64,000 nucleotides of DNA from UBA1447 sp964627535 (GCA_964627535.1 CAZVJW010000002.1:109085-173084), one strand, 5' to 3'; shown: positions 8,402 to 17,019, counted from the stretch's first letter. Numbers and translations are program-made. Notes: a model not told the origin generated them from the sequence alone.

Positions 8402-9475
8402 TCAAATTATTCTGCCTCCGCCGATAACAACATCCCCGTCATACAACACCACAGCCTGTCCTTTTGCTATCGCGCGCTGCGGTTCTTCAAACTCGATATA
8501 TACCTTTCTATCTGAAATTTGATTTACTAAAGCCCATTGTTCGCGTTGCTTGTATCTTATCTTTGCTTTAACACGCAGGGGCGAGTCAATTTTATCAACC
8601 GCAATCCAGTTAAAATCATCAGCTTCCAGTGATTTTGAGAAAAGCCCTTCATTTTCACAAAGAGTAACCGTATTGTTTTTTATGCTTTTCAAGCCGACAT
8701 ACAAAGGCGCCGGCAAAGCGAGCCCGAGCCCTTTTCTTTGGCCGATCGTGTACCGGATCAGCCCTTTGTGCCTTCCCAAGACATTCCCTTCGCAGTCGAT
8801 GAAATCTCCGTTTTCATAGGTCTTTCCGGTATAGCTTTCAATAAACTTTGCGTAATCACCGTCGGGGACAAAGCAAATATCCTGGCTGTCATGTTTTTTT
8901 GCGTTTGCAAAACCTTTCTGCTCCGCAATTTCACGAACCTCTTTCTTGCTTAACCATCCGAGCGGGAGAAGCGTATGCGCAAGCTGTTCTTGCGTTATTG
9001 CATAAAGCACATAGTTTTGGTCTTTTGTTTCGTCAAACCCTTTTTTCAGAAGATATCTTCCGTTTCCCGTGTCATATTCAATGCGGGCGTAGTGTCCTGT
9101 CGCAATATAACCGTAATCCAGTTCTTTCATACGCTTGAAAAGCTTTTCGAATTTTATGTACCGGTTGCAGTCTATGCACGGATTTGGCGTTTCACCCTTT
9201 TCATAGGCGCCGATAAATATTTTTATGACGGTATCCTTGAATTCGCCGGAAAAATTGAAGACATAATAAGGAATTCCGAGCTTGAATGCAACACCGCGTG
9301 CGTCTTCGACATCGTCAAGCGAACAGCATGTTTTCTCGCGGCTGATTCCCGCGTCTTCGTTTGCAAACAGCTTCATTGTAACGCCTATGCAGTCGAACCC
9401 CTGTTCTTTGAGTAAATAAGCGGCAACGCTGCTGTCAACGCCGCCGCTCATTGCGATAATGGCTTTTTTATTCAT
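8402..9475 (-). CDS. mnmA: tRNA-specific 2-thiouridylase MnmA
   Basis: MnmA makes the 2-thio group of U34 in Lys, Glu and Gln tRNAs, using sulfur passed from a cysteine desulfurase. The 357-aa protein has the PP-loop SGGVDS near the N-terminus, the first catalytic Cys in NPCIDCN near residue 100, the second in SQDICFVPDGDY near 200, and the C-terminal beta-barrel. It follows nadA by 2 bases. An iscS gene that could feed it lies 3 kb away in a separate operon. Confidence 0.95.
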   Translation of the reverse strand: MNKKAIIAMSGGVDSSVAAYLLKEQGFDCIGVTMKLFANEDAGISREKTCCSLDDVEDARGVAFKLGIPYYVFNFSGEFKDTVIKIFIGAYEKGETPNPCIDCNRYIKFEKLFKRMKELDYGYIATGHYARIEYDTGNGRYLLKKGFDETKDQNYVLYAITQEQLAHTLLPLGWLSKKEVREIAEQKGFANAKKHDSQDICFVPDGDYAKFIESYTGKTYENGDFIDCEGNVLGRHKGLIRYTIGQRKGLGLALPAPLYVGLKSIKNNTVTLCENEGLFSKSLEADDFNWIAVDKIDSPLRVKAKIRYKQREQWALVNQISDRKVYIEFEEPQRAIAKGQAVVLYDGDVVIGGGRII

Positions 9476-9477
9476 AA

Positions 9478-10389
9478 CTATCCTAACCTAAGCATTTCAT
9501 CTATGCATTTCCGCGCCTTTTGTATGGTGTTGCCATCAAGTAGAATTTCTTCTCCGCCCCTGCCTTCAACGCAGTCGAGCACATCGATAAGCGTTGTTGC
9601 TTTCATATTGTTGCAGACCATATCTTTGGAGAGGGGGAAAAACTTCTTGTCTTTGACCAAATACTGCAAGTGTTCGGCAATGCTGGTTTCCGTGCCGATA
9701 ATGAACTCTTTCTTATCGCTTTTCATGGCGAAATCCATTATGGCCGAAGTGCTTCCGGCAAAATCGGCCATATGAACTACTTCGGGTATGCATTCCGGAT
9801 GAACAAGCAGAACAGCTCCGGGATGGTCAGCCTTTGCTTTTTCGGCATCACGGGCTGTTATTTTTGCGTGAGTCGGGCATCCGCCGTGAACAAGCTTGAT
9901 ATTTTTCTCCGGCAGCAGCTCTGCTGTATATGCGCCGAGGTTGCAGTCCGGAATGAAGAGAATATTGTTGTTCTCGATTTTACCGATAATCTTAACGGCG
10001 GATGACGAGGTGACGCACACATCGCACACCGTTTTCAGCTCTGCCGTTGTGTTGATATAGCAGACAACCGTATAACCGGGATTCATCTCTTTGAGCTGCA
10101 AAAGCATATCTTTATCCATTTGCTCCGCCATCGGGCAGCCGGCAGAAGGATTTGCCAGAAAAACCGTTTTTTCGGGGGACAGTAATTTTACTGTCTCAGC
10201 CATAAAACGGACTCCGCACATGATGACGGTTTTCTGCGGCGCTTTTGCGGCCATAACGCTTAACTGATAGGAGTCGCCTGTAAAATCCGCCACTTCAATA
10301 ATTTCCCGCGCCTGATAGCTGTGGGCAAGAATGCAGATATCTTTTTCTTTTTTTAATTGCATGATTTCATTTTGAATGTCTATTATCAT
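9478..10389 (-). CDS. nadA: Quinolinate synthase NadA
   Basis: NadA condenses iminoaspartate with dihydroxyacetone phosphate to quinolinate, using a [4Fe-4S] cluster, in NAD biosynthesis. The 303-aa protein keeps the expected motifs: ILAHSYQ, a Cys in VIMCGVRFMAET, a Cys in VHPECIPEVVH, and a late Cys in DCVEGRGGEE, which together match the three cluster ligands of the family. No nadB or nadC is next to it, unlike in many Clostridia. It lies directly downstream of the interrupted mtaB-like gene. Confidence 0.92.
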   Translation of the reverse strand: MIIDIQNEIMQLKKEKDICILAHSYQAREIIEVADFTGDSYQLSVMAAKAPQKTVIMCGVRFMAETVKLLSPEKTVFLANPSAGCPMAEQMDKDMLLQLKEMNPGYTVVCYINTTAELKTVCDVCVTSSSAVKIIGKIENNNILFIPDCNLGAYTAELLPEKNIKLVHGGCPTHAKITARDAEKAKADHPGAVLLVHPECIPEVVHMADFAGSTSAIMDFAMKSDKKEFIIGTETSIAEHLQYLVKDKKFFPLSKDMVCNNMKATTLIDVLDCVEGRGGEEILLDGNTIQKARKCIDEMLRLG

Positions 10390-10418
10390 TAATTATTTTC
10401 ACCTGCTGTTAAAATTGG

Positions 10419-10643
10419 TTATAAATCATACTTTGCCGGAATGAATTTATTTGAAGTGTTGGCATTAATCATTTCATTAATAAACTCTTGTTCATCGGTC
10501 GGAACATCCTCAAGCTGAGCCTCAATATTATCAAGCCATGTTGCTTCTCTTTCGGGAATCATCACCTCTTTTTTGATTATGGCTTCACGCAGCCTGTCAA
10601 CAGTTATTAAAGCAGCAGCCTTTGTACGGTTAAAGTGATCATG
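10419..10643 (-). pseudogene. In-frame C-terminal remnant of the MtaB-like protein, beyond a TAA codon
   Basis: After the TAA at 10646-10644 the same frame stays open for 74 codons and ends at a second TAA (10421-10419). The translated remnant (FNRTKAAALITVDRLRE, later EREATWLDNI, ending FIPAKYDL) looks like the normal C-terminal helical part of MtaB proteins. With it, the protein would be about 460 positions long, the family's usual length. There is no ribosome binding site or good start of its own. Confidence 0.75.
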
Positions 10644-11801
10644 TTACTTTACAAGTTCCTGTGATATATCCAGCACAACATCCGGTCTAAGAACATAAGC
10701 TTGCGGATCAAACTTTGAATCGGAATCAGCCAATAGATTTCTCATGAGCAGTCGTGTTTCATTTCCGTGTTTAGTTGCCTCATTCATTAAACGGCAATCA
10801 AAAATCAATTGTTCCATGGAAACCGTCGGTGCCATTCCGCTGAGCAGCTTGATATTTTGAACAGACTCATTGCTCCAAAGGTCTGCGACGCACGCAGCGA
10901 TATTTCCTATGCAGCTTAAATGCGCACAAGCGCTTGATTTTCCTTCCATAGCTATTGGAATGCCGCTGATTGCCTTGACATATACACCCTCATATCCGCA
11001 GTCTTTATGAGGGCCAATTGCACCGTTCTCGACAGCGATTAAACTGCGAACTGCTGTCATAACCCGAACAACTGCAGAAAATACACGAGGAACGTAGCCT
11101 TTATCCGCAAGAACCATTGCCGTGTTGGCAAAACCGCAGGCAGTGTCTCCGGAAGATATGGAACCTGTTCTGCTAGCAACTGATGATATCTCCCTCCAAA
11201 GCTTAGACATATCTCGTGCGCCCAATATTCCAAGTGCAAAAAGCGATTTATTGATGTCGCAAAACATAACAGCATCATCATGAACATCTTTGCCGCCTAT
11301 AGACTCGATTGCGAGAAAGTCCGCACCCGCTTGCGCAGCTCCCTCAAAAGTTTCCATGATTGAATCCCAATGTTTGCCTCTCCACATATGTTCGGAGTCG
11401 CCGTCTTCACGTATGTCAGCCGGAGTAACTCTAAGAGCGCTTTTTATCCCGAACTTTTGTTCATAATCCCACATTATCTCTCGAACATTTTTTGTAATTT
11501 CAATTCCCCATCGTGGGTTGTATGTAGTAGGAGGCAGAAGTTCTATTTCAGCGACAAAAGACGTTGAAAATAATTCTTTCGCTCTTTCACATGCTCCGGT
11601 GATAATTTCGCGGTATTGCCTAACGACTTCCGGTAATGTTTCTTGTGTTATCAGCATGGGTGGAAGCGTAAAATTTAATTCGGGATATATATCACCGCCG
11701 CCTATAACCATACCGTTTTTGCACGTAACAGGAAAGATTGCCTGGCCGTAAACAAAATCATTTAAATTTTTATATGCTGTAAACGTGAAATTCTTGCTCA
11801 T
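10644..11801 (-). CDS. MtaB-like methanol:corrinoid methyltransferase, truncated by in-frame TAA
   Basis: MtaB moves the methyl group of methanol to a corrinoid protein. The 385-aa reading frame from the ATG at 11801 (GGAGG 7 bases upstream) matches the family along its length. All three zinc ligand positions are present: Glu166 in AIESIGGKD, Cys222 in GDTACGFANT and Cys268 in KDCGYEG, close to the 164/220/269 described for Methanosarcina barkeri. A TAA then stops it about 75 residues early. No mtaC corrinoid-protein gene is nearby, and the only possible MtaA/UroD-type partner is at 63 kb. The truncation may be a real mutation, a sequencing error or readthrough. Confidence 0.82.
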   Translation of the reverse strand: MSKNFTFTAYKNLNDFVYGQAIFPVTCKNGMVIGGGDIYPELNFTLPPMLITQETLPEVVRQYREIITGACERAKELFSTSFVAEIELLPPTTYNPRWGIEITKNVREIMWDYEQKFGIKSALRVTPADIREDGDSEHMWRGKHWDSIMETFEGAAQAGADFLAIESIGGKDVHDDAVMFCDINKSLFALGILGARDMSKLWREISSVASRTGSISSGDTACGFANTAMVLADKGYVPRVFSAVVRVMTAVRSLIAVENGAIGPHKDCGYEGVYVKAISGIPIAMEGKSSACAHLSCIGNIAACVADLWSNESVQNIKLLSGMAPTVSMEQLIFDCRLMNEATKHGNETRLLMRNLLADSDSKFDPQAYVLRPDVVLDISQELVK

Positions 11802-11880
11802 TATGATGCCTCCATTTATAATAAACATTTAGATAAGATAAATCGATAATAATATAAATCCTATCATTGTTATATGAAAT

Positions 11881-11909
11881 ATATTATATTATCAACAACA
11901 GTCTGTCAA
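11881..11909 (-). promoter_or_regulatory. Promoter of the mtaB-like gene
   Basis: On the minus strand TTGACA (11909-11904) and TAATAT (11886-11881) are separated by 17 bases, about 80 bases before the start codon. Confidence 0.7.
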
Positions 11910-12031
11910 TAGTAAATTAAAAATGTTAAGCCCACGAATTCATCTTTAAACTGAGGGCTCAGCAATTGCCTTGAATATGAAATATTTAATACAATTATTT
12001 AAATATAAATATTAAATATCTTGGTATTAAG

Positions 12032-12469
12032 TCATTCCTCGCAACTCTTGCAATCGCCGCAGCATCCGCTGCAAGCGGCAAGTCCTTCGGGCGGTTCGAG
12101 TCCGCTTCGGGCGTAATAATCGGCTAACGCAGCCTTGACGGCTTCCTCGGCTAAAACCGAGCAGTGAATTTTGTTTGCCGGCAAGCCGTCGAGTGCTTCA
12201 ACAACGGCTTTATTTGTAATGGCAAGCGCTTCCTCAATCGGTTTTCCTTTAATCATTTCAGTTGCCATGGAACTGGTCGCTATGGCAGAGCCGCAACCGA
12301 AGGTGTTAAACTTCACATCGCTGATAATACCGTCTTTTACTTTAATATACATCTTCATGATGTCGCCGCATTTCGCGTTGCCGACTTCGCCGATTCCGTC
12401 GGCATCATCCATTTTGCCTAAATTGCGCGGATTTTGAAAATGGTCCATTACTTTTTCACTGTATAACAT
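12032..12469 (-). CDS. iscU: Fe-S cluster scaffold IscU/NifU-type
   Basis: IscU is the scaffold on which Fe-S clusters are built from IscS-derived sulfur. The 145-aa product has the DHFQNPRNLG start and the three cluster Cys in NAKCGD, FGCGSA and KIHCSV. I chose the ATG at 12469 because AAGGAG lies 9 bases upstream; it overlaps the iscS end by 14 bases. The C-terminus carries an extra Cys-rich tail (CSGCCGDCKSCEE), which may be a further metal-binding site; I cannot say more about its role. Confidence 0.93.
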   Translation of the reverse strand: MLYSEKVMDHFQNPRNLGKMDDADGIGEVGNAKCGDIMKMYIKVKDGIISDVKFNTFGCGSAIATSSMATEMIKGKPIEEALAITNKAVVEALDGLPANKIHCSVLAEEAVKAALADYYARSGLEPPEGLAACSGCCGDCKSCEE

Positions 12470-13646
12470 AATTCTTTTCTCCTTTTTGAAGCGCTTCCCA
12501 AACCGGCGACATGTCGCGCAGGTAGCTGACAACTTCCGGCACAACCTTTAGGATATGTTCGATTTCTTCTTCTGTATTGTATTCGCTAAGTGTCAGCCGA
12601 AGCGATCCGTGCGCTACCTCGGCAGGCAGTCCGATAGCCAGCAAAACATGGCTGGGGTCAAGTGAACCGGAGGTGCATGCCGAACCGGATGAAGCCGCAA
12701 CGCCCTTTGCATCGAGCCATAGAAGGAGTGATTCGCCCTCGATTCCCTCAAAGCACATGTTAAAATTGCCGGGCAGGCGGTTTATTCTGTCACCGTTAAG
12801 CACGGAGTGCGGAATTTCGGAAAGTCCGTCTATGAGCCTGTCGCGAAGAGTTGTAACAACCTTTGCGTTTTCATCGATTTTATTGCAGGCATCCTCAAAG
12901 GCTGCGGCCAACCCGGCTATTGCCGGGATATTCTCGGTGCCCGCCCGTTTTCCGCGTTCCTGAGCGCCGCCGTCAATGAGTGTATAAAGCGGTATACCCT
13001 TGCGGCAATAAAGCACGCCGATTCCCTTCGGGCCGTGGAATTTATGGGCGGATAAGGAGAGCATATCGATGTTTTGTTCTTTCACATCGATTCGCAGATG
13101 TCCTGCTGCCTGAACAGCGTCGGTGTGAAACAAAACACCTTTATTCCTGCATATGGCGCCTATCTCGGTAACCGGTTGAATAGTGCCTATTTCATTGTTC
13201 GCATACATAACAGTGACAAGTGCGGTATCATCGCAAATTGCTTCTTCAACTTCTTCCGGTTTTACAATCCCGTTTTGATAAACATCGAGGAGGGTTATCT
13301 TAAAACCCTGTTTTTCCAGTTTATCCAGTGTGTGAAGTACCGCGTGATGTTCAAATTTTGAGGATATAATGTGCTTCTTTCCTTTTTTCTCTCCGATTTT
13401 CGCCGCTGTTATGATTGCCTGATTATCAGCCTCGCTTCCACCTGATGTAAAGGTTATCTCTTTTATATCTGCGTTAAGATTTACAGCAACGGTTTCCCTG
13501 AATTTTTGCAGGGCTTCAGCCGCATTTTGCCCAAAGGTATGCAGGCTTGAAGGGTTGCCGTATATTTCATCCATATACGGGAGCATCGCGGCTTTTGCTT
13601 TTTGACTCATTGCCGTCGTTGCGGCGTTATCGGCATAGACATCCAT
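12456..13646 (-). CDS. iscS: Cysteine desulfurase IscS/NifS
   Basis: This PLP enzyme takes sulfur from cysteine for Fe-S clusters and thiolated tRNA. Seen are the N-terminal YADNAATT motif, the PLP-lysine motif SLSAHKFHGPKGIG near residue 205, and the mobile-loop Cys in SSGSACTSG near 325. The ATG at 13646 has AAGGA at a good distance; a GTG three codons upstream lies too close to it. It follows cysK by 18 bases and overlaps iscU. Confidence 0.95.
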   Translation of the reverse strand: MDVYADNAATTAMSQKAKAAMLPYMDEIYGNPSSLHTFGQNAAEALQKFRETVAVNLNADIKEITFTSGGSEADNQAIITAAKIGEKKGKKHIISSKFEHHAVLHTLDKLEKQGFKITLLDVYQNGIVKPEEVEEAICDDTALVTVMYANNEIGTIQPVTEIGAICRNKGVLFHTDAVQAAGHLRIDVKEQNIDMLSLSAHKFHGPKGIGVLYCRKGIPLYTLIDGGAQERGKRAGTENIPAIAGLAAAFEDACNKIDENAKVVTTLRDRLIDGLSEIPHSVLNGDRINRLPGNFNMCFEGIEGESLLLWLDAKGVAASSGSACTSGSLDPSHVLLAIGLPAEVAHGSLRLTLSEYNTEEEIEHILKVVPEVVSYLRDMSPVWEALQKGEKNYVIQ

Positions 13647-13664
13647 TGAAATCACGTTCCTTTG

Positions 13665-14594
13665 TTATTCTGAAAACATCGGGGTAGATAAATATCTCTC
13701 CCCTGTATCGGGAAGTAGAACCACGATGTTTTTTCCTTTATTTTCAGGTCGTTTTGCAAGCTCTGCCGCAGCCCAAACTGCAGCACCTGAAGATATTCCG
13801 ACAAGCACCCCTTCGATTCTCGCAATAGATTTGCCAGTCGCAAAAGCGTCATCGTTTTCAACCGCTATTATTTCATCGTAGATGGATGTGTCGAGTGTTT
13901 CAGGAATAAATCCCGCACCGATGCCCTGAATTTTATGCGCTCCGGTTGTTCCTTTTGAAAGCAACGGAGATGCCGCAGGCTCAACAGCAATAATTTTAAT
14001 GTTTGGATTTTTTGATTTCAGGAATTCACCCACACCGGTGATCGTTCCCCCCGTACCGACTCCTGAAACAAAAATATCAATTTTGCCGTCGGTATCCTGC
14101 CAGATTTCAGGACCGGTGGTTGTCCGGTGAACCTCAGGATTTGCGGGGTTAGTGAATTGGCTTGGGATAAAGCTGCCGGGAATGGTCAGCGCCAATTCTT
14201 CAGCCTTTGCTATAGCGCCTTTCATGCCCTTAGCTCCTTCCGTGAGAACCAACTCCGCACCGTATGCTTTCAGAAGATTTCTTCGTTCAACGCTCATGGT
14301 GTCCGGCATTGTAAGAATTATCTTGTAACCTCTTGCTGCTGCAACGGACGCCAGGCCTATACCTGTGTTGCCGCTTGTGGGCTCAATAAGTACCGAGTCT
14401 TGTTTTAGAAGTCCTTTTGCTTCGGCGTCATCTATCATCGCCTTGGCGATTCTGTCCTTAACGCTTCCGGCGGGATTAAAGTATTCGAGCTTAGCGAGAA
14501 TTGTTGCTTCAATCCCGTTTGCCTTTTCGTAGTTTGCAAGTTCCAACATTGGTGTTTTGCCGACAAGATCAGTTATGCTTTTAAATATTTTCAC
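13665..14594 (-). CDS. cysK: Cysteine synthase (O-acetylserine sulfhydrylase)
   Basis: CysK makes cysteine from O-acetylserine and sulfide with PLP. The 309-aa protein has the PLP-lysine motif NPAGSVKDR near residue 42, the substrate loop TSGNTG near 72 and the phosphate-binding GTGGT near 180. The start is GTG (14594) with GGAG upstream. It lies between metY and iscS, so one transcript would link sulfide assimilation to sulfur use. Confidence 0.95.
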   Translation of the reverse strand: MKIFKSITDLVGKTPMLELANYEKANGIEATILAKLEYFNPAGSVKDRIAKAMIDDAEAKGLLKQDSVLIEPTSGNTGIGLASVAAARGYKIILTMPDTMSVERRNLLKAYGAELVLTEGAKGMKGAIAKAEELALTIPGSFIPSQFTNPANPEVHRTTTGPEIWQDTDGKIDIFVSGVGTGGTITGVGEFLKSKNPNIKIIAVEPAASPLLSKGTTGAHKIQGIGAGFIPETLDTSIYDEIIAVENDDAFATGKSIARIEGVLVGISSGAAVWAAAELAKRPENKGKNIVVLLPDTGERYLSTPMFSE

Positions 14595-14618
14595 GTTTTT
14601 TTCTCCATACTTTTAAAA

Positions 14619-15908
14619 TTAACAAATTGATTTAAAGCCGTGTTCCAAATCATCAATAATATCGTCTATATGTTCTGTGCCAATTGAAAGACGAATTGAG
14701 TTCGGCTTGATGTCTGATTCAGCCAGTTCTTCAGGATTCATCTGCGAATGTGTTGTGGAAGCAGGATGTATAACCAGCGACTTAACGTCAGCGACATTTG
14801 CAAGAAGTGAAAATAGTTCGAGGCTCTCGCAGAATTTCCTCGCTTCCTCGGCACCGCCTCTTATTTCAAACGTAAATATAGACCCTGCACCATTCGGAAA
14901 ATACTTTTCATAAATTGCATGGTCATGATGACCCGGCAGCGCCGGATGATTGATTTTGATAACCTGAGGATGCTTTGAAAGGTATTCAACAACTTTTAAA
15001 GCATTCTCCACATGGCGTTCAACGCGAAGCGAAAGTGTTTCCAACCCCTGCAGAAGCAGGAACGAGTTGAAGGGGCTTATGGTTGAACCGGTATCTCTCA
15101 TGAGAGTAGTGCGTATTTTTATTATATAAGCAAGATTTCCGACAGCTTCTGTGAACACTACACCATGATAACTTGGATTAGGCTTTGAAAGCCCCGGGAA
15201 CTTATCATTTTGAGTCCAGTCAAACTTGCCGCTGTCAATAATGACGCCGCCTATTACCGTTCCGTGGCCTCCAATAAATTTTGTTGCCGAATGTACAATC
15301 ACATCCGCGCCGTGCTCAATTGGCCGCAATAAATAAGGTGTCGCAAAGGTGTTGTCAACAATCAGCGGAATGCTGTTTTTATGTGCGAGATCTGCTACCG
15401 CATCAATATCTACAATGGTTGAGTTAGGATTTCCCAATGTTTCAATAAATATTGCCTTTGTATTGGTTTTAATAGCATTTGCAAAATTTTGAAGTTCGGC
15501 TCCATCAACAAACGTTGTTTCAATTCCATAATCGGGAAGTGTATGTGCAAGAAGATTATAAGAGCCGCCGTATATTCGTTTATCTGAAACAATATGGTCA
15601 CCTGCAAGAGCAATGTTTTGAATTGCATATGTTACTGCAGCAGCGCCGGACGATGTGGCAAGCGCTGCTATACCGCCTTCCAGCGCCGCAATTCTCTTTT
15701 CAAATACATCTGAAGTAGGATTCATCAGCCTGGTATAAATGTTTCCTCCTTCGGTAAGGGCAAATCTGCCCGCCGCCTGAGCGCTGTCTTTAAAAACATA
15801 GGATGTTGTCGCATATATTGGAACCGCTCTCGAATCTGTAGCGCTGTCCGGTTGTTCCTGTCCCACATGAAGCTGTAGTGTTTCGAATTTATAGTTATTA
15901 TTTACCAT
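14619..15908 (-). CDS. metY: O-acetylhomoserine sulfhydrylase (MetY type)
   Basis: This PLP enzyme of the Cys/Met metabolism family makes homocysteine from O-acetylhomoserine and sulfide. The 429-aa protein has the YTRLMNPT motif, the SSGAAA cofactor loop, and the PLP lysine in HSATKFIGGHG near residue 205; the length (about 430 rather than 380) favours MetY over cystathionine lyases and synthases. I chose the ATG at 15908 with AAAGGA 9 bases before it. Another in-frame ATG at 15926 overlaps the upstream ORF stop as TAATG and is a real alternative. Confidence 0.92.
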   Translation of the reverse strand: MVNNNYKFETLQLHVGQEQPDSATDSRAVPIYATTSYVFKDSAQAAGRFALTEGGNIYTRLMNPTSDVFEKRIAALEGGIAALATSSGAAAVTYAIQNIALAGDHIVSDKRIYGGSYNLLAHTLPDYGIETTFVDGAELQNFANAIKTNTKAIFIETLGNPNSTIVDIDAVADLAHKNSIPLIVDNTFATPYLLRPIEHGADVIVHSATKFIGGHGTVIGGVIIDSGKFDWTQNDKFPGLSKPNPSYHGVVFTEAVGNLAYIIKIRTTLMRDTGSTISPFNSFLLLQGLETLSLRVERHVENALKVVEYLSKHPQVIKINHPALPGHHDHAIYEKYFPNGAGSIFTFEIRGGAEEARKFCESLELFSLLANVADVKSLVIHPASTTHSQMNPEELAESDIKPNSIRLSIGTEHIDDIIDDLEHGFKSIC

Positions 15909-15925
15909 TGTAATAATTCCTTTCA

Positions 15926-16021
15926 TTAATTAATATTATTATTAGGCTCTAAATTAAAATAGCGGCACATTCGACCGTTCCTGAAGTTTTGTCTGAGCAT
16001 TTCATCAAATAAGTGTATCAT
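15926..16021 (-). CDS. 31-codon upstream ORF, candidate leader peptide of the metY operon
   Basis: Between the promoter and metY the transcript has a small ORF with an AAAGGA ribosome binding site 10 bases before its ATG. The peptide is basic in the middle, with NFRNGRMCRYFNLEP containing its only cysteine, and its TAA overlaps an in-frame ATG of metY (TAATG). Both the good ribosome binding site and the tight coupling suggest that it is translated. I do not recognise the peptide family; a sulfur- or cysteine-sensing leader role is inference from position. Confidence 0.6.
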   Translation of the reverse strand: MIHLFDEMLRQNFRNGRMCRYFNLEPNNNIN

Positions 16022-16050
16022 ACAAATCATATCCTTTAAAATATTTTCTA

Positions 16051-16107
16051 AATCCTACTGACATTATGTGAATAATATCAAATAATTACCTACAAGTCAA
16101 TAGGATT
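16051..16107. promoter_or_regulatory. Inverted operator flanking the metY promoter, candidate Rrf2 site
   Basis: Two copies of AATCCTAyTGAC face each other (16051-16062 on the plus strand, 16107-16096 on the minus strand), identical at 11 of 12 positions. The second overlaps the -35 box and they bracket the -10 box. The second copy also forms a shorter CCTA-8-TAGG dyad. A related sequence (ATTCCTACTAAT) lies in the promoter of the adjacent Rrf2 gene. Confidence 0.6.
16072..16100 (-). promoter_or_regulatory. Promoter of metY-cysK-iscS-iscU
   Basis: On the minus strand TTGACT (16100-16095) and TATTAT (16077-16072) are separated by 17 bases. The leader to metY would be about 160 bases and contains the upstream ORF. 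Confidence 0.75.
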
Positions 16108-16142
16108 ATCAAAAATTATTATTATTTCTATATAAATAAAAA

Positions 16143-16580
16143 TTAAATACAATATTCATTGCCTGCTGTTTTACTCTGTTCGTCTATCAAATCCTTTATT
16201 GTAATGCTTTCAAGATAACCGTCAATAAGCTTATCAAGTTTTTGCCACATAGGGAGTGTTACGCATTGGTCAGCTCTGGGGCACTCATTTGTTTCACAGT
16301 CAAGGCAGGCAACTGGCGAAAGACTTCCTTCAGTTAGTTTTAAAATCGAACCTACCGTATAATCCACTGGGGTTTTTGCCAGTTTATATCCACCGGTTTT
16401 ACCGCGATGGCTAATAACATAACCGGATTTATGCAACATTCCGACTATCATTTCAAGGTACTTCATGGAGATTCCTTGTCTTTTTGAAATCTCATTTATC
16501 GAGACATATTCATCACCGATATGCTGCGACAAATCTGTCATAACACGCAAAGCATATCTGCCCTTTGTTGATATTTTCAT
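16143..16580 (-). CDS. Rrf2-family regulator (IscR/CymR-like)
   Basis: Rrf2 proteins are winged-helix repressors that sense Fe-S status (IscR) or the cysteine synthase complex (CymR). The 145-aa protein has the family start MKISTKGRYALR, the helix-turn-helix around residues 28-50, the wing SHRGKTGGYKLA, and a Cys cluster CLDCETNECPRADQC at about 92-106, which includes the three-Cys spacing used for a [2Fe-2S] cluster. It sits directly upstream of the metY operon and probably controls it and itself. Confidence 0.9.
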   Translation of the reverse strand: MKISTKGRYALRVMTDLSQHIGDEYVSINEISKRQGISMKYLEMIVGMLHKSGYVISHRGKTGGYKLAKTPVDYTVGSILKLTEGSLSPVACLDCETNECPRADQCVTLPMWQKLDKLIDGYLESITIKDLIDEQSKTAGNEYCI

Positions 16581-16601
16581 TTCTATTCACCTCTGATTTA
16601 T

Positions 16602-16630
16602 ATTATACCCCATAATTAGTAGGAATTCAA
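16602..16630 (-). promoter_or_regulatory. Promoter of the Rrf2 regulator gene
   Basis: On the minus strand TTGAAT (16630-16625) and a perfect TATAAT (16607-16602) are separated by 17 bases. The spacer begins with CCTACTAATTATGGGG, resembling the metY operator, which fits autoregulation. Confidence 0.7.
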
Positions 16631-16651
16631 CATGGAAGGATAAATATAAAA

Positions 16652-16990
16652 TTAATCCCACTTACTCCATTCCTCGGGTTTATATCCAACAGTTGCCAGT
16701 TTTCCATTCCTGACAATCGGAGTCTTATATAATTTTGGATTATTTAAAAGGATTTCCTCTCTCATCACCGGCGAACCAATCATATTCAGATTAAGTACTT
16801 TATATTCATTTGTATTAGAATTTATCAAATTATTTAATCCTACGGCTCTTGAAACGCTTTCAAGCTCGCCTTTGCTTAATCCGAATCTTAACAAATCTAT
16901 ATACTGATATTTAATTCTGCGCTCCTTAAAATACCGCTCTGCCTTTTGCGTGTCATAACATTTTTTAACCCCATAAATTTGTATATTCAT
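16652..16990 (-). CDS. ArsC/Spx-family thioredoxin-fold protein
   Basis: The 112-aa protein has the single N-terminal Cys of the family in VKKCYDTQKAERYFKERRI (Cys11), a Pro-containing strand near KTPIVRNGK, and the size of ArsC-like reductases. There is no CxxC, so it is not a classical Spx with the redox switch. No arsenic genes are nearby. It lies between the ABC transporter and the Rrf2 gene. Known relatives include arsenate reductases and RNA-polymerase-binding Spx proteins; which role applies is open. Confidence 0.8.
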   Translation of the reverse strand: MNIQIYGVKKCYDTQKAERYFKERRIKYQYIDLLRFGLSKGELESVSRAVGLNNLINSNTNEYKVLNLNMIGSPVMREEILLNNPKLYKTPIVRNGKLATVGYKPEEWSKWD

Positions 16991-17019
16991 ATTAATTCCT
17001 CAATTGATAAAATGTAAAA

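Noticed and set aside
10644..10646. Pyrrolysine explanation for the stop in the MtaB-like gene
   Set aside because: The codon is TAA, not TAG, and MtaB proteins do not use pyrrolysine, unlike MtmB, MtbB and MttB.
15926..16072. T-box or SAM riboswitch in the metY leader
   Set aside because: I found neither a T-box motif and terminator/antiterminator pair nor S-box landmarks; the leader is mostly occupied by the small ORF.
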